A DNA stretch of 64,000 nucleotides, from the NCBI GenBank assembly GCA_016124195.1, contig WGOE01000005.1:62001-126000 (forward strand). The letters are read 5' to 3'. A model generated the notes under the pieces. It saw nothing but the letters and a program-made list of their open reading frames with translations, did not search any database and was not told where the DNA came from. Position 1 is the stretch's first letter. The number at the start of each line of letters is the position of its first letter. The stretch is from a bacterium. Its GTDB lineage: Bacteria > Pseudomonadota > Alphaproteobacteria > Rhodobacterales > Rhodobacteraceae. This document shows positions 27,154-36,228 of the stretch, piece after piece. A program made the translations under genes and the position numbers.

Positions 27154-28875
27154 TCAGCGGCGGTCGCGCAGCGCGTAATAGATCATCGACAGCGAAGCCC
27201 AGATCAGGAAACCGATCAGCCCCACCATGAAGATCCACAGCGGCCGGTTCGGCGCCTCGGACGATTGCGCGAGCGTCGGCGAAACGAAGGTCGCCAGATA
27301 CCGGGTCTTGTGCTGCGCGTCGTTGACCGCCTGATCATAGGCGCCAAGTGCCGTCAGATAGGCCTTCTGTGCGAAGTCGCTCGCCATCTGCAGGCTTTGG
27401 TAATCGGCCACCAGATTGGCATAGCCGGGCGCCTTGGTGTCTGACAGGCCGCCGACCTTGGATTTCTCTTCGTCGATGCGTTTCTGGATCACGTCGATCC
27501 GGCGGTTGAGCAGGGCAATCCGCGGATCGTTGTCGGGCACCGTGCCGTTGAGCATGTCAAGGTCGACCTCGGCCGAAGCAAGCTGCTGGATCAACGAGTT
27601 GACCACCAGGCCCGCGCCCGCCAACTGGTCGGTCGGATCGACGATGTTGTTCTTGATCCGATAGCTCGTCAGCGCCTTTTGCGCCGCCATCATGTCAGAC
27701 TGCGCCTTGTCCAGCGCCTCCTTGCCATAGCGGGTCGCATCCTGCTGGGCGGTCACCGACAGTTCATTGATGATCGAGGCCGATTCGTCCAGAACGACCG
27801 AGGCGATCTTCTGGGCATCCTGGGGATCGAAGGCATAGACCTTGACCGTCATCAGACCGGTGGAGGGGTCGTAGGACGGCACGACCATTTTGGACCAATA
27901 GGACACCAGATCCTCGATCGTGCCGTCGCGCGGGAAGCTCAGCAACGGATCATTGGTCGGCTTGGAATAGAGCGCGCGCAGGTCGACCTTCTTGTCGACC
28001 CGGCTGACCAGTTCCTGGCTCGCGATGAACTGATAAAGGATATCCATGTCGCCGGATGACGAACCGCCAAGGCCCCCCAAGGAGCCAAGGAACGAGAAGG
28101 TCGATGGCGCATCCTCGGTCCGGCTGCCGAAACCGATATCGCTTTCATATTGATCGGCGGCGCGGGTGTACATGTACCAGGCGGTCACCGCCGCCGGCAG
28201 CGCGACCATCAGCATGAACGCGGCGACCAGTCCCCAGTGGCGCTGGCGCATGCGGGCCGATTTCACGGTCGGGGCGGGCACGTAATTGGCAAAGGGATCC
28301 TCGCGCAGCGGTTTGGCCGGCGTGGCGGCAGGCTTGGGCACAGGCGCCCGGGCCGGCGCGCGCTTTGGCGCCTCGGCCGGGGCGTCAGGAGCACGCGCCT
28401 CCGCGCCGCCGGTCCGGGCGGGTTCGGGACGTGCAGAAGGGGTCCCGGCGGTCTCGGGTGCGGGTGCAGCGGCGGCATCGGCCTCGCGGGCCAGACGCTC
28501 TTCCTCCGCCGCCCGGCGCTGGCGCATCAGCAGGGCCGGACGACCCACTGTGCCGGGCCCCGGGTGCGGTGCTGCGTTCGGCGCCGCATCCTGGCCGGCA
28601 GCGGCCAGCGCGCGGGCCCGCGGCGCGCCGGCAACCGGGCCGGCTGCGCGCATGCCGGGCGCGGCCTTGCGGCCTGCAACCGGGCGCAACTGCGTCACGC
28701 TTTCGGCGGGAACGACCGTCTCTTCGGGGCTGGCAGGCGTCACGGGCAAGGCCGCACCGCCCCCGCCCGCGTCCGAAGTTTCGGCGACGGGAGCACCGGC
28801 ACCCGCTTCGCGATTGGTTGACGACTCGTCCGGCGCGACTGTTTCGGGCTTTGCAGAAGGGGGGGTCACGGTCAT
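27154..28875 (-). CDS. kpsE: capsule export inner-membrane protein KpsE/CtrB-like, with long N-terminal extension
   Basis: A 573-residue polysaccharide co-polymerase type protein. Two membrane segments frame a large periplasmic part: one at about 214-236 (HWGLVAAFMLMVALPA), one near the C-terminus (WIFMVGLIGFLIW). The periplasmic region has the family's coiled-coil-prone stretches (DKAQSDMMAAQKAL, RRIDVIQKRIDEEKSK) and the hallmark ending SSEAPNRP before the last segment. Unusual is the first 210 residues: a cytoplasmic tail very rich in Ala, Pro and charged residues, low complexity, absent from typical KpsE of about 380 residues. KpsE links the KpsMT exporter to the outer-membrane KpsD, which is not in this window. 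The ATG at 28873-28875 is the first after the divergent promoter region. Confidence 0.88.
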   Translation of the reverse strand: MTVTPPSAKPETVAPDESSTNREAGAGAPVAETSDAGGGGAALPVTPASPEETVVPAESVTQLRPVAGRKAAPGMRAAGPVAGAPRARALAAAGQDAAPNAAPHPGPGTVGRPALLMRQRRAAEEERLAREADAAAAPAPETAGTPSARPEPARTGGAEARAPDAPAEAPKRAPARAPVPKPAATPAKPLREDPFANYVPAPTVKSARMRQRHWGLVAAFMLMVALPAAVTAWYMYTRAADQYESDIGFGSRTEDAPSTFSFLGSLGGLGGSSSGDMDILYQFIASQELVSRVDKKVDLRALYSKPTNDPLLSFPRDGTIEDLVSYWSKMVVPSYDPSTGLMTVKVYAFDPQDAQKIASVVLDESASIINELSVTAQQDATRYGKEALDKAQSDMMAAQKALTSYRIKNNIVDPTDQLAGAGLVVNSLIQQLASAEVDLDMLNGTVPDNDPRIALLNRRIDVIQKRIDEEKSKVGGLSDTKAPGYANLVADYQSLQMASDFAQKAYLTALGAYDQAVNDAQHKTRYLATFVSPTLAQSSEAPNRPLWIFMVGLIGFLIWASLSMIYYALRDRR

Positions 28876-29008
28876 GTTCCAATTTCGCGCAACGGTTTGC
28901 GCATGACTTACATTCTTGATAAAGATACCGCAAAACGGCCTTGGGCCACAAGCACCGACTCTTTCAGACGGTGAAAAGCAGCCGTTCCGATGCGGGAATA
29001 CAGCGAAA

Positions 29009-29851
29009 ATGCAAGAAATTAGCATGAATTCTGGCGATTCCGCCAATCCTGCGATCCGCCCCTATGTGCCGCAAAAGCCGCGCATCCGCCGGTTTCGCAC
29101 GTTGCGGGTGGTCGCGGCGCTCATCATGCGCGAAACCGGATCGCGCGAGACTCGCACCTCGCTGGGATTCCTGTGGAACATGATCGACCCGGTCGCCTCG
29201 GTCTTCGTGCTGACCGTGGCGTTCAGCCTGTTCGCAAAGAACCCGCCCCTTGGCACCAATTTTCCGCTGTTCTACATCACCGGCGTGCTGCCTTTCACGA
29301 TGTACGGCCAAGTCGAAAACCGGGTATCCGGGTCCATCCGCTTTTCGCGGCCGCTGCTGGGCTTTCCAGCGGTGACTGTGCTGGACGCGCTGCTGGCGCG
29401 CTTCCTGTTGAACGTATTCACCAATGTTGTGGTCTTCGTGACGCTCGCCTCGATCATAATCATGCAGTACCACTTGCGCGTGACCATCGACGCGCGCGCG
29501 GTGGTGCTGAGCCTTGCGATGGCCGCGGCCCTGGGTCTGGGCATAGGCACCCTGAATTCGGTGCTCTATCTTGCATCGCCCACCTATCAAAGCGTCTGGG
29601 GCATCATCAATCGGCCGCAGATGCTGGTATCGGGCGTTATTTTCCTTCTCAACGATATGCCCGACTTCGTCTTCAAATACCTGAAATGGAACCCGGTCGC
29701 GCATGTGATCGCCGAGATGCGGCATGGCTTTTACCCGACCTACGATTCCTCTTTCGTCAACCCGACCTATGTCTTCATCGTGGCCGGTACGGCGTTCGTG
29801 CTGGGCCTTGTGGGCCTGCACAGCTATGTCTTTGACGCGCTTGAAAAATAG
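29009..29851 (+). CDS. kpsM: capsular polysaccharide export permease KpsM
   Basis: About 280 residues with six membrane segments and the ABC-2 exporter pattern LIMRETGSRETRTSLGFLWNMIDP, ILLN... and WNPVAHVIAEMRHGFY, which marks KpsM-type permeases. It pairs with KpsT. It is transcribed divergently from kpsE, sharing a 133-base region (28876-29008) that must hold both promoters. Starts at 29009 and 29024 are both plausible; I choose the first because GGAA lies 8 bases before it. The gene ends 9 bases from the convergent ugd gene. Confidence 0.9.
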   Translation: MQEISMNSGDSANPAIRPYVPQKPRIRRFRTLRVVAALIMRETGSRETRTSLGFLWNMIDPVASVFVLTVAFSLFAKNPPLGTNFPLFYITGVLPFTMYGQVENRVSGSIRFSRPLLGFPAVTVLDALLARFLLNVFTNVVVFVTLASIIIMQYHLRVTIDARAVVLSLAMAAALGLGIGTLNSVLYLASPTYQSVWGIINRPQMLVSGVIFLLNDMPDFVFKYLKWNPVAHVIAEMRHGFYPTYDSSFVNPTYVFIVAGTAFVLGLVGLHSYVFDALEK

Positions 29852-29860
29852 GCCTTTGGT

Positions 29861-31165
29861 CTAACGGCCGACGCCGAGGTATTTTTCAAAGCCGGACTCA
29901 AGCACCTCTTCGGCCGAATAGACGTTGCGCAGATCGGCCATGCGGGCCGAGGTCATCTTGCGTGCCATCCGCTCGAGGTCGAGCGCGCGGAATTCGTTCC
30001 ATTCGGTCAGGATAACAACGGCATCGGCCGATTGGGTGGCCTGATAGGCGTTATCGACCCAGCGCACGCCGGGCAGCAGCGCCTCGCCCTCGCGGCGGCC
30101 CTGCGGATCGGCGACGCGGACCTTGACGCCGGCCCCGACCAGCGCGGGGATGATGGTCAGGCTGGGGGCATCGCGCATGTCGTCGGTGTTGGGCTTGAAG
30201 GTCACGCCGAGGATGGCGATGGTCTTGCCGTTCAACTGCCCGTCACACAGATCGACGATCTTGTCGAGCATCCGGCGCTTGATCTCTTCGTTGACCTTGA
30301 TGACGGTCTCGGTGATCTGCATCGGCACCGCGTGATCCTGGCCGATCCGGGCCAGGGCCTTGGTATCCTTGGGAAAACACGAACCGCCGTAGCCCGGCCC
30401 CGCATGCAGGAACTTGTTGCCGATCCGCCCGTCGAGCCCCATGCCCTTGGCGACATCCTTGATATCGGCGCCCACCCTTTCGCACAGCGAGGCGATTTCG
30501 TTGATGAAGGTGATCTTGGTCGCCAGAAAGGCATTGGCCGCGTATTTGATCATCTCGGCCGATTCCAGCCCGGTGAAGACCACGGGGAATTCACGCAGGA
30601 ACAGCGGGCGGTAGATATCGGCCATCACCTTGCGGGCCTTGGCGGATTCGACGCCGACCACCACACGGTCGGGCCGCATGAAATCGTCGATGGCAGCCCC
30701 TTCGCGCAGGAATTCGGGGTTGGAGGCCACATCGAAACTGGCCTCCGGGTTGGCCGCGCGGACCGCCTCGCCCACCTTGCGGTTGGTGCCGACGGGAACG
30801 GTGGATTTGGTCACAACGACCGCGTAACCGGTCAGCGCAGCGCCGATCTCGGCCGCGGCCTGCATCACGTAGGTCAGGTCGGCATGGCCATCGCCGCGCC
30901 GCGTCGGCGTGCCCACCGCGATGAAGACCGCATCGGCTCCGGCGACCGCCTCGGCGAGGTCGAGCGTGAAGGACAGCCGCCCCGCCGCCACGTTCTTGGC
31001 CATCAGATCCTCGAGCCCGGGCTCAAAGATCGGAACCTCGCCAGCCTGGAGGCGGGCGATCTTGTCGGGGTTCTTGTCGACGCAGACAACCTCGTGGCCG
31101 AAATCCGAAAAACATACACCGGAGACAAGGCCCACATAGCCCGTGCCGATCATCGCAATCTTCAT
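29861..31165 (-). CDS. ugd: UDP-glucose 6-dehydrogenase
   Basis: A 434-residue nucleotide-sugar dehydrogenase: NAD motif GTGYVGLVSG at 8-17, STVPVGT, SNPEFLREG, KYAANAFLATKI, catalytic Cys263 in YGGSCFPKD, and GVTFKPNTDDMRDAPS. It oxidises UDP-glucose to UDP-glucuronate in two steps, a standard capsule precursor. GDP-mannose dehydrogenase relatives look similar; the combination of motifs and the neighbourhood with galE and kps favours Ugd. The ATG at 31163-31165 is clear; the upstream extension to 31201 is not needed. Confidence 0.93.
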   Translation of the reverse strand: MKIAMIGTGYVGLVSGVCFSDFGHEVVCVDKNPDKIARLQAGEVPIFEPGLEDLMAKNVAAGRLSFTLDLAEAVAGADAVFIAVGTPTRRGDGHADLTYVMQAAAEIGAALTGYAVVVTKSTVPVGTNRKVGEAVRAANPEASFDVASNPEFLREGAAIDDFMRPDRVVVGVESAKARKVMADIYRPLFLREFPVVFTGLESAEMIKYAANAFLATKITFINEIASLCERVGADIKDVAKGMGLDGRIGNKFLHAGPGYGGSCFPKDTKALARIGQDHAVPMQITETVIKVNEEIKRRMLDKIVDLCDGQLNGKTIAILGVTFKPNTDDMRDAPSLTIIPALVGAGVKVRVADPQGRREGEALLPGVRWVDNAYQATQSADAVVILTEWNEFRALDLERMARKMTSARMADLRNVYSAEEVLESGFEKYLGVGR

Positions 31166-31242
31166 GATACCGCCTGTTCCGGGCCTTGCCCGGCCAATCA
31201 ATCTGCTTCTGTCTAGAAAGCCAAGGCTGTCGTGTCAAATGC

Positions 31243-31270
31243 GAAAGGGCGACCCGAGGGCCGCCCTTCG
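31243..31270 (-). terminator. hairpin terminator after the spike protein gene
   Basis: AAGGGCG (31245-31251) and CGCCCTT (31262-31268) form a 7-bp stem, with further GC pairs possible inside the loop. It starts 20 bases after the stop of the spike protein gene on the minus strand. The T-run is short, so efficiency is uncertain. Confidence 0.55.
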
Positions 31271-31289
31271 ATTGCCTCGACGGATGGGA

Positions 31290-34200
31290 TCAATAATCCG
31301 TTTCGACATAGATCCGGTTGAGGCCAAGCTGCACTGAATTGACCAGGGTCAGCGCCGCGTTGCTGGCCAGGACTCCGGCTGTCAGCAGCGCCGTACTGAC
31401 CGGAAGGTTGGCGGTGGCACTGCCCGACACCTCGACCCCGGCGTTGAAGTCCACGATGCGCCAGCCGATCTTGGTGTCGTTCGGCGCGCAGAACATGTAA
31501 AGGTCGTAGCCCTTGCCCGAGGTGATCGTCAGGCCGGTGGCGGCCTTGGTCGCGCCGGTCGTGTCGCGGGTCAGGAAGCTGATCGCCCCGTTGTCGCCGG
31601 AATCGACGGCAAACCCGCAGACATTGTTGGTGGCCGAGGGCTCGCCCGTCACGACGGCGGTGGAGCCGTGCATGCCGCCGAAGAAGCGGCCGCCATTGGT
31701 CCAGATGTCAAGACCGCAGCGGGCGAAGAAAAAGAACCCCCCCTGCCCGGCCACCGATCCGCGCATGAACATCGCCTCGGTGTTGCGCTGGCCAAGGACC
31801 TGGTTGGTCGTGGTGACCACATTGGCCCAGCGCCCCCGCTTGATGCCGGTGTACAGGCTCGTCGTCGTGGGCAGGCCAGTGGCATAGGTGCCCGCGCCCG
31901 CGCCTGTGGTGCCCAGCCAGACGCCCGCTGTGGCGCCGGTCGGGTTCCACATCGTGATGTTGTTCTGCCAGAAGGCGTTCTGCATCGGCGTGTCGAGCCC
32001 GGCCGGACCCTTGATCTTCGGCACCATGCGGCCGGCGATCGACTTGGAATACTGACGCAGGACACCAGGAGCCGGGGCCGCGGGCTCGGTCGTGATGCCC
32101 GTCAGCTCGACCCCGGTATCCGTGCCCGCAAGGCCAAGCGTGTTGGTGGCCTTGATCCAGACGAAGTCGGCATCGCCACCCAGCGCGCCCGCATCGTTGA
32201 ACTGGATCTGCGTGCTGGCCCCGCCCGGCACACCGCCTCCGGCCGGCGCGGCCCAGGACCCATCCGCCCGCAGAAAGGCCGCGGTGCCGCCGCCCGAGGC
32301 CGGCACCACGCCCTTGGTCGAACTGGTAAAGGAATCCAGCATCGCCGTCACCTGCGTGCCCGTCAGGTCGCGGCCCGGACCGAAACTACCCGAATTGTTG
32401 CCCTTCAAGGTGTTGGAGGCCATCTGGTCGATCACGTTGACGCTGCTGTCGGCGGTAATCAGCGGCGTGCCGCCGACCATGGTGTTGCCGGTCACCGTGT
32501 TGCCGGTGCAGCCTGCGTCGATCCAGACCGCGCCATATTCGACGATGCCCGTACCGGCCGCGTTGCCGATCGTGTCGAAGACGTTGGCCGTGATCACATG
32601 CGCGAAGTTGTTGCCATCCGCGCCGGTGCTGACGCCCTTCATCCAGACCCCGACCTTGGCGTCGGCGATATAGTTGCTTTCCACCGTGCAGCCGATCGAA
32701 TCCTGAATGTTGTTGACGAAACAGATCGCCGCCCGGTTGCGGTTGTTCAGGGTGCTGACGTTGGTGTGCACGCCGATGATCGTGTTCTTGACGATCCGCG
32801 CTCCGACCGAGCCATCGACGCCAATGCCGCCCACCCCGCCGCCACCCACCGCCAGATAGCCCGTGCCGGCATCGAGGTCGGGAAACTGGTTGGTGTTGGT
32901 CATCGCCACGTTCAGAACCGTGTTGCCCGAGACGACAGAATAGTCGCACCGGTCTATGGTGATGGCCTCGGACCAGATGTTCTGCGCCACACAGCGTTGA
33001 ATGCGCGAATGAGGCACCTGCTTCTGGCTGAAGGCGGTGGAACCGGCATGGCTCGCCCGGCAATTCTCGAAATAGCAGCCGATGGGAAAGAAGGTTGGCG
33101 TGCCGAAGCCCGCGTCATCCGAGGTCTTGCCCGTGCTGTCGATCCCGTAGGTCGTATTGCCGCCGCCGATCATCTGGAACGGACGATCCGGACTGTTGAT
33201 GCACTCGCAATCCTCGATGCCCGAGAACTGGTCTCCCAGAAAGAAGCCGATGCCCGAATAGCCCGCGCAATCCAGAAGAAGATTGCGGATGCGGTTGTTG
33301 GCGCCGCCCCAGAACTTGATCGCCGCCGCCGCCTGATTGCCGGCCCGCACGATCCGCGTGGCGTTGCCTTCGCCTTGCAGCGTGACCTTGTTCAGGCCGT
33401 ACTTGATCATCTGCCCCGCCCAGCGATAGGTGCCGGCCGGCATCAACGCCAATCCGCCGCCATTGGCGTTGACATAGTCGATCATCGCCGAAACGGCGGT
33501 AATGGCCGAGACGACCCCGGTGTTGTCGGCATTCCAGTGCATCGCAGTCGCCACGTCATGCGGCACCCAGCCCGGCAGATCCGAAATGGCCGTGCCGCTG
33601 CCGATGTAGCGATAGGAATAGCCGGCGGCCTTCATCACAAGCCCGGTCGATGGCACACGCCCCGCCGCCCAGGACACGAAAGAGGCGCGGGTCGAGAAAT
33701 CCTGCCGCTCCAGCGAGGTGCGGGCCGCATTCACATTGACGCTGCCGATCAGGTTGCGGCCGACGGTGCTGAGCGAGGTCAGCGCCGCCACCGAAGGTGC
33801 CGTGAAATAGGGGATGCTGTTGGCGACCGGCGTCAGGGCGTCCAGCGCGTCGATCGCCGCAGGAATCCCGCTGAGCGCGGCATAGGACCCAGCCCCACCG
33901 CTGCCAGCGGGCGGCGCGGCCCAGGTGCCGTCCGCCCGCAGGAAATTCGTGCTGCCGCCGCCGCTGGCCGGCACGATGCCCGGCGTCAGCGGCGCAAAGA
34001 CGGTGTTCAGCGCCAAAGTCCCGTCCGCGTCCGGCAGGCCAATCGTGCGTGCACTGCCCGAGGTCAAGCCGGACAGATCGAATTTCGCCTGTTTTGAGGG
34101 ATCGGCATTGTCGAGCAGAGTGAACTGCGAATCGGTCGCAGAGACGGCTCCGGCGAAGGTCACGCCAGCGGCAAATGTCTTGGCCCCGCCGATGGTCTGC

Positions 34201-35360
34201 GTGCTCGACAGATCCACCGCATCGGTGATGCCAAAGCCCGCCACGGTCGTGGGCTTGCCGGTCAGTCCGCTCCAATCCGTCGTCGAATTGGCAATCTCGA
34301 CATAGACGGTGCCGGACCAGCGGTAGGTCTTGTTGGTGTCCAGCGTGACATAGATCTTGCCCGTGGCACCCGTGGTCGGAAAGGCCGCCAGATTGGCATA
34401 TTCCAGCACCGAATCGACATAAGAAGGCAGTTGCGAGGCCGGCACCTTGCCCGAGCCGTCCAGCCCGGCATAGCCGTTGGCGATCCCCTTGTTGTCGGTC
34501 GTCTCGGCGGACAGGGCTGCCCTCTGATCGGCCGCGGTCGCGGCCGTCAGAAGGGCGCGACCAGCGGCGGAGCTGTCGGTGATCTGGGTCGAGACGACCT
34601 CGTAAAGGTCGACATTCACGCCCGCCTGCCGCCCACGAAGCTTGCCCGAGCTTGCGTTGTACCAGATGTCGCCGTTCTGCGGCGTCACCGGGTCGCCGGC
34701 ATCCAGCGTGACATTGATGCCATTGGGCGCCAGAACCCGCCCCGTCGCAGCCTCGATCAACAGGCCAGTCAGGAAGGTCGTACCATCCGGGCTGACCTTG
34801 ACGGCGAAATCGTTGCCGCCGACGTTGCCCATCTCGGCCCGGCCCGAATAGCCGGTCTGGAACAGAAGGCTCGCGGTATCTTCGGTCGTGGCCTTGTTGA
34901 TCTTCAACTGATGGCCCGCACCCGCGTTGGTCAACAGCGTCGCATCGGCCGAGACGGTCAGACGGTTGGTGTCGTCCGGCGTGGCCGAGATGCCAAGCGC
35001 CGCCACCAATTCTGGCCGGTCGGCCGAGGTCGTCCAGGCCGCGCCGTTGAAGACCGCCTCGGTCTGTTCCTCCTCGACCCAGACGCGCCAGCCGGTCTTG
35101 GGCGTATAGACGTCCCAATAGACACCGCTGTAGACCGCCACGGCCTGATCGTCGCCCAGCCAGTCCCCGGTGGCGCCATCGGCGACGATGTAGCTGTCGC
35201 CCGCCACAGCCCCCACCGGCGGCGCGGTCAGCGCGCGGCTTTTGACCGAGGTCTGGACCAACACATCCAGGGCCATCATGGCCGCATTCACTGTCACATG
35301 CTTTTGCGCCTGCGCCGGCTGAATGAGGGGCAGCAACTGCAGCGTCGTCTTGTTCGTCAT
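31290..35360 (-). CDS. DUF2793 / beta-helix phage-like spike or fibre protein
   Basis: A 1356-residue modular protein without a signal peptide. Residues 1-90 form a DUF2793-like domain (PAQAQKHVTVNAAM, then GDSYIVADGATGDWLG). After tail-fibre-like segments (PQNGDIWYNASSG) comes a repeat GIVPASGGGSTNFLRADGTW near 460. A right-handed beta-helix of pectate-lyase type spans about 625-985 (NNRIRNLLLDC, SRIQRCVAQ, NSVVSGNTV-like turns), then a second copy of the repeat (GVVPASGGGTAAFLRADGSW) near 1017, and a Gly/Thr-rich C-terminal fold. The ATG follows GGAGG by 5 bases. No other phage genes surround it. DUF2793 proteins occur in alphaproteobacterial phages and gene transfer agents, so a particle spike that binds capsule is the best idea, not a certainty. 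Confidence 0.8.
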   Translation of the reverse strand: MTNKTTLQLLPLIQPAQAQKHVTVNAAMMALDVLVQTSVKSRALTAPPVGAVAGDSYIVADGATGDWLGDDQAVAVYSGVYWDVYTPKTGWRVWVEEEQTEAVFNGAAWTTSADRPELVAALGISATPDDTNRLTVSADATLLTNAGAGHQLKINKATTEDTASLLFQTGYSGRAEMGNVGGNDFAVKVSPDGTTFLTGLLIEAATGRVLAPNGINVTLDAGDPVTPQNGDIWYNASSGKLRGRQAGVNVDLYEVVSTQITDSSAAGRALLTAATAADQRAALSAETTDNKGIANGYAGLDGSGKVPASQLPSYVDSVLEYANLAAFPTTGATGKIYVTLDTNKTYRWSGTVYVEIANSTTDWSGLTGKPTTVAGFGITDAVDLSSTQTIGGAKTFAAGVTFAGAVSATDSQFTLLDNADPSKQAKFDLSGLTSGSARTIGLPDADGTLALNTVFAPLTPGIVPASGGGSTNFLRADGTWAAPPAGSGGAGSYAALSGIPAAIDALDALTPVANSIPYFTAPSVAALTSLSTVGRNLIGSVNVNAARTSLERQDFSTRASFVSWAAGRVPSTGLVMKAAGYSYRYIGSGTAISDLPGWVPHDVATAMHWNADNTGVVSAITAVSAMIDYVNANGGGLALMPAGTYRWAGQMIKYGLNKVTLQGEGNATRIVRAGNQAAAAIKFWGGANNRIRNLLLDCAGYSGIGFFLGDQFSGIEDCECINSPDRPFQMIGGGNTTYGIDSTGKTSDDAGFGTPTFFPIGCYFENCRASHAGSTAFSQKQVPHSRIQRCVAQNIWSEAITIDRCDYSVVSGNTVLNVAMTNTNQFPDLDAGTGYLAVGGGGVGGIGVDGSVGARIVKNTIIGVHTNVSTLNNRNRAAICFVNNIQDSIGCTVESNYIADAKVGVWMKGVSTGADGNNFAHVITANVFDTIGNAAGTGIVEYGAVWIDAGCTGNTVTGNTMVGGTPLITADSSVNVIDQMASNTLKGNNSGSFGPGRDLTGTQVTAMLDSFTSSTKGVVPASGGGTAAFLRADGSWAAPAGGGVPGGASTQIQFNDAGALGGDADFVWIKATNTLGLAGTDTGVELTGITTEPAAPAPGVLRQYSKSIAGRMVPKIKGPAGLDTPMQNAFWQNNITMWNPTGATAGVWLGTTGAGAGTYATGLPTTTSLYTGIKRGRWANVVTTTNQVLGQRNTEAMFMRGSVAGQGGFFFFARCGLDIWTNGGRFFGGMHGSTAVVTGEPSATNNVCGFAVDSGDNGAISFLTRDTTGATKAATGLTITSGKGYDLYMFCAPNDTKIGWRIVDFNAGVEVSGSATANLPVSTALLTAGVLASNAALTLVNSVQLGLNRIYVETDY

Positions 35361-35537
35361 GGGAACCTCCGCGGGGATCGCTTTGACCCGCGAAGCTAGG
35401 AAGACAGGCTGAATTAGTGGTAACCGATGCGCACGCTCCCCCGGCCCGCCGCGCAACACCCGCTGGCGCGACCGTTGCACAACGTTCAAGCATGACGGCC
35501 AAATCTTTCGGATTGCTTTACGTCGCGGCGCCCGGCC

Positions 35538-36140
35538 TCAGCCCAGCAACAGCGTCGCGGCAATTGCCCACATGGTCAGGCCGACGACGACCTCCAGCAC
35601 GACCCAGGCGCGCGGCGCGGCAAAGATCGGCGCCAGAAGCCGCGCGCCAAAGCCCAGGGCGGCAAAGAAGCTGAACGAGGCCGCAGCCGCCCCGACCCCG
35701 AAAGCGGCTTCCTGCGGCGCGTAATGGGTCGAGATCGAGCCCAGCAGCACCATCGTGTCCAGATAGACATGTGGATTGGCCCAGGTCAGCAAGGCACAGG
35801 TCGCCAGAACCTTGCCCAGTGGCGCCGGCGCATCGGCGCTTGGCATCAAGGCCTCGCCGCCGCGCCGTGCGGCCCTGAACCGCAAGGCCCCGTAATAAAT
35901 CAGAAACGCCACGCCAAACCAGCGCATCGCCGGCACGATCCACGGCAGGACCTGGGTCACCGCGCCGAAACCTGTCACGCCAAAACCGATCAGGATCGCA
36001 TCCGACAGACCGCAAAGCGCCACGACCGCCGCCACATGCTCGCGCCGGATTCCCTGCCGCAGCACGAAGGCATTCTGCGCGCCAATCGCAAGGATCAGGC
36101 TCAGCGAAGTCACAAACCCATGGCCCAAAGCGGAAAACAT
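35538..36140 (-). CDS. argO: LysE/ArgO-type amino-acid exporter
   Basis: A 200-residue membrane protein of the LysE superfamily: six hydrophobic segments and the conserved N-terminal GHGFVTSLSLILAIGAQNAFVLRQG with GIRREHV, and ANPHVYLDT in the middle, which is diagnostic for LysE/ArgO. It should export arginine or lysine when intracellular pools rise. The gene is divergent from an ArgP-type regulator 88 bases away, the arrangement known for argO/argP and lysE/lysG. The ATG at 36138-36140 is the natural start; extension to 36191 would enter the shared promoter. Confidence 0.92.
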   Translation of the reverse strand: MFSALGHGFVTSLSLILAIGAQNAFVLRQGIRREHVAAVVALCGLSDAILIGFGVTGFGAVTQVLPWIVPAMRWFGVAFLIYYGALRFRAARRGGEALMPSADAPAPLGKVLATCALLTWANPHVYLDTMVLLGSISTHYAPQEAAFGVGAAAASFSFFAALGFGARLLAPIFAAPRAWVVLEVVVGLTMWAIAATLLLG

Positions 36141-36228
36141 CGCGACCCCATCCCGTTGCGGCCTTGACCTAGCGCGGCTGCAACGCTTCACTCAAGTTAA
36201 TCTGTTTCACGCGGCGTAAGGGATGCTA
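36141..36228. promoter_or_regulatory. argO/argP divergent promoter region
   Basis: These 88 bases separate the two start codons and must carry both promoters. Around 36188-36200 the sequence TTCACTCAAGTTAA has the T-N11-A spacing of LysR-type boxes. The match is weak and its choice among other AT-rich bits is a judgement. Confidence 0.35.

Noticed and set aside
31290-35360. Prophage remnant around the spike protein
   Set aside because: No other phage-type gene, integrase or attachment repeat was seen on either side; flanks are ugd and argO.
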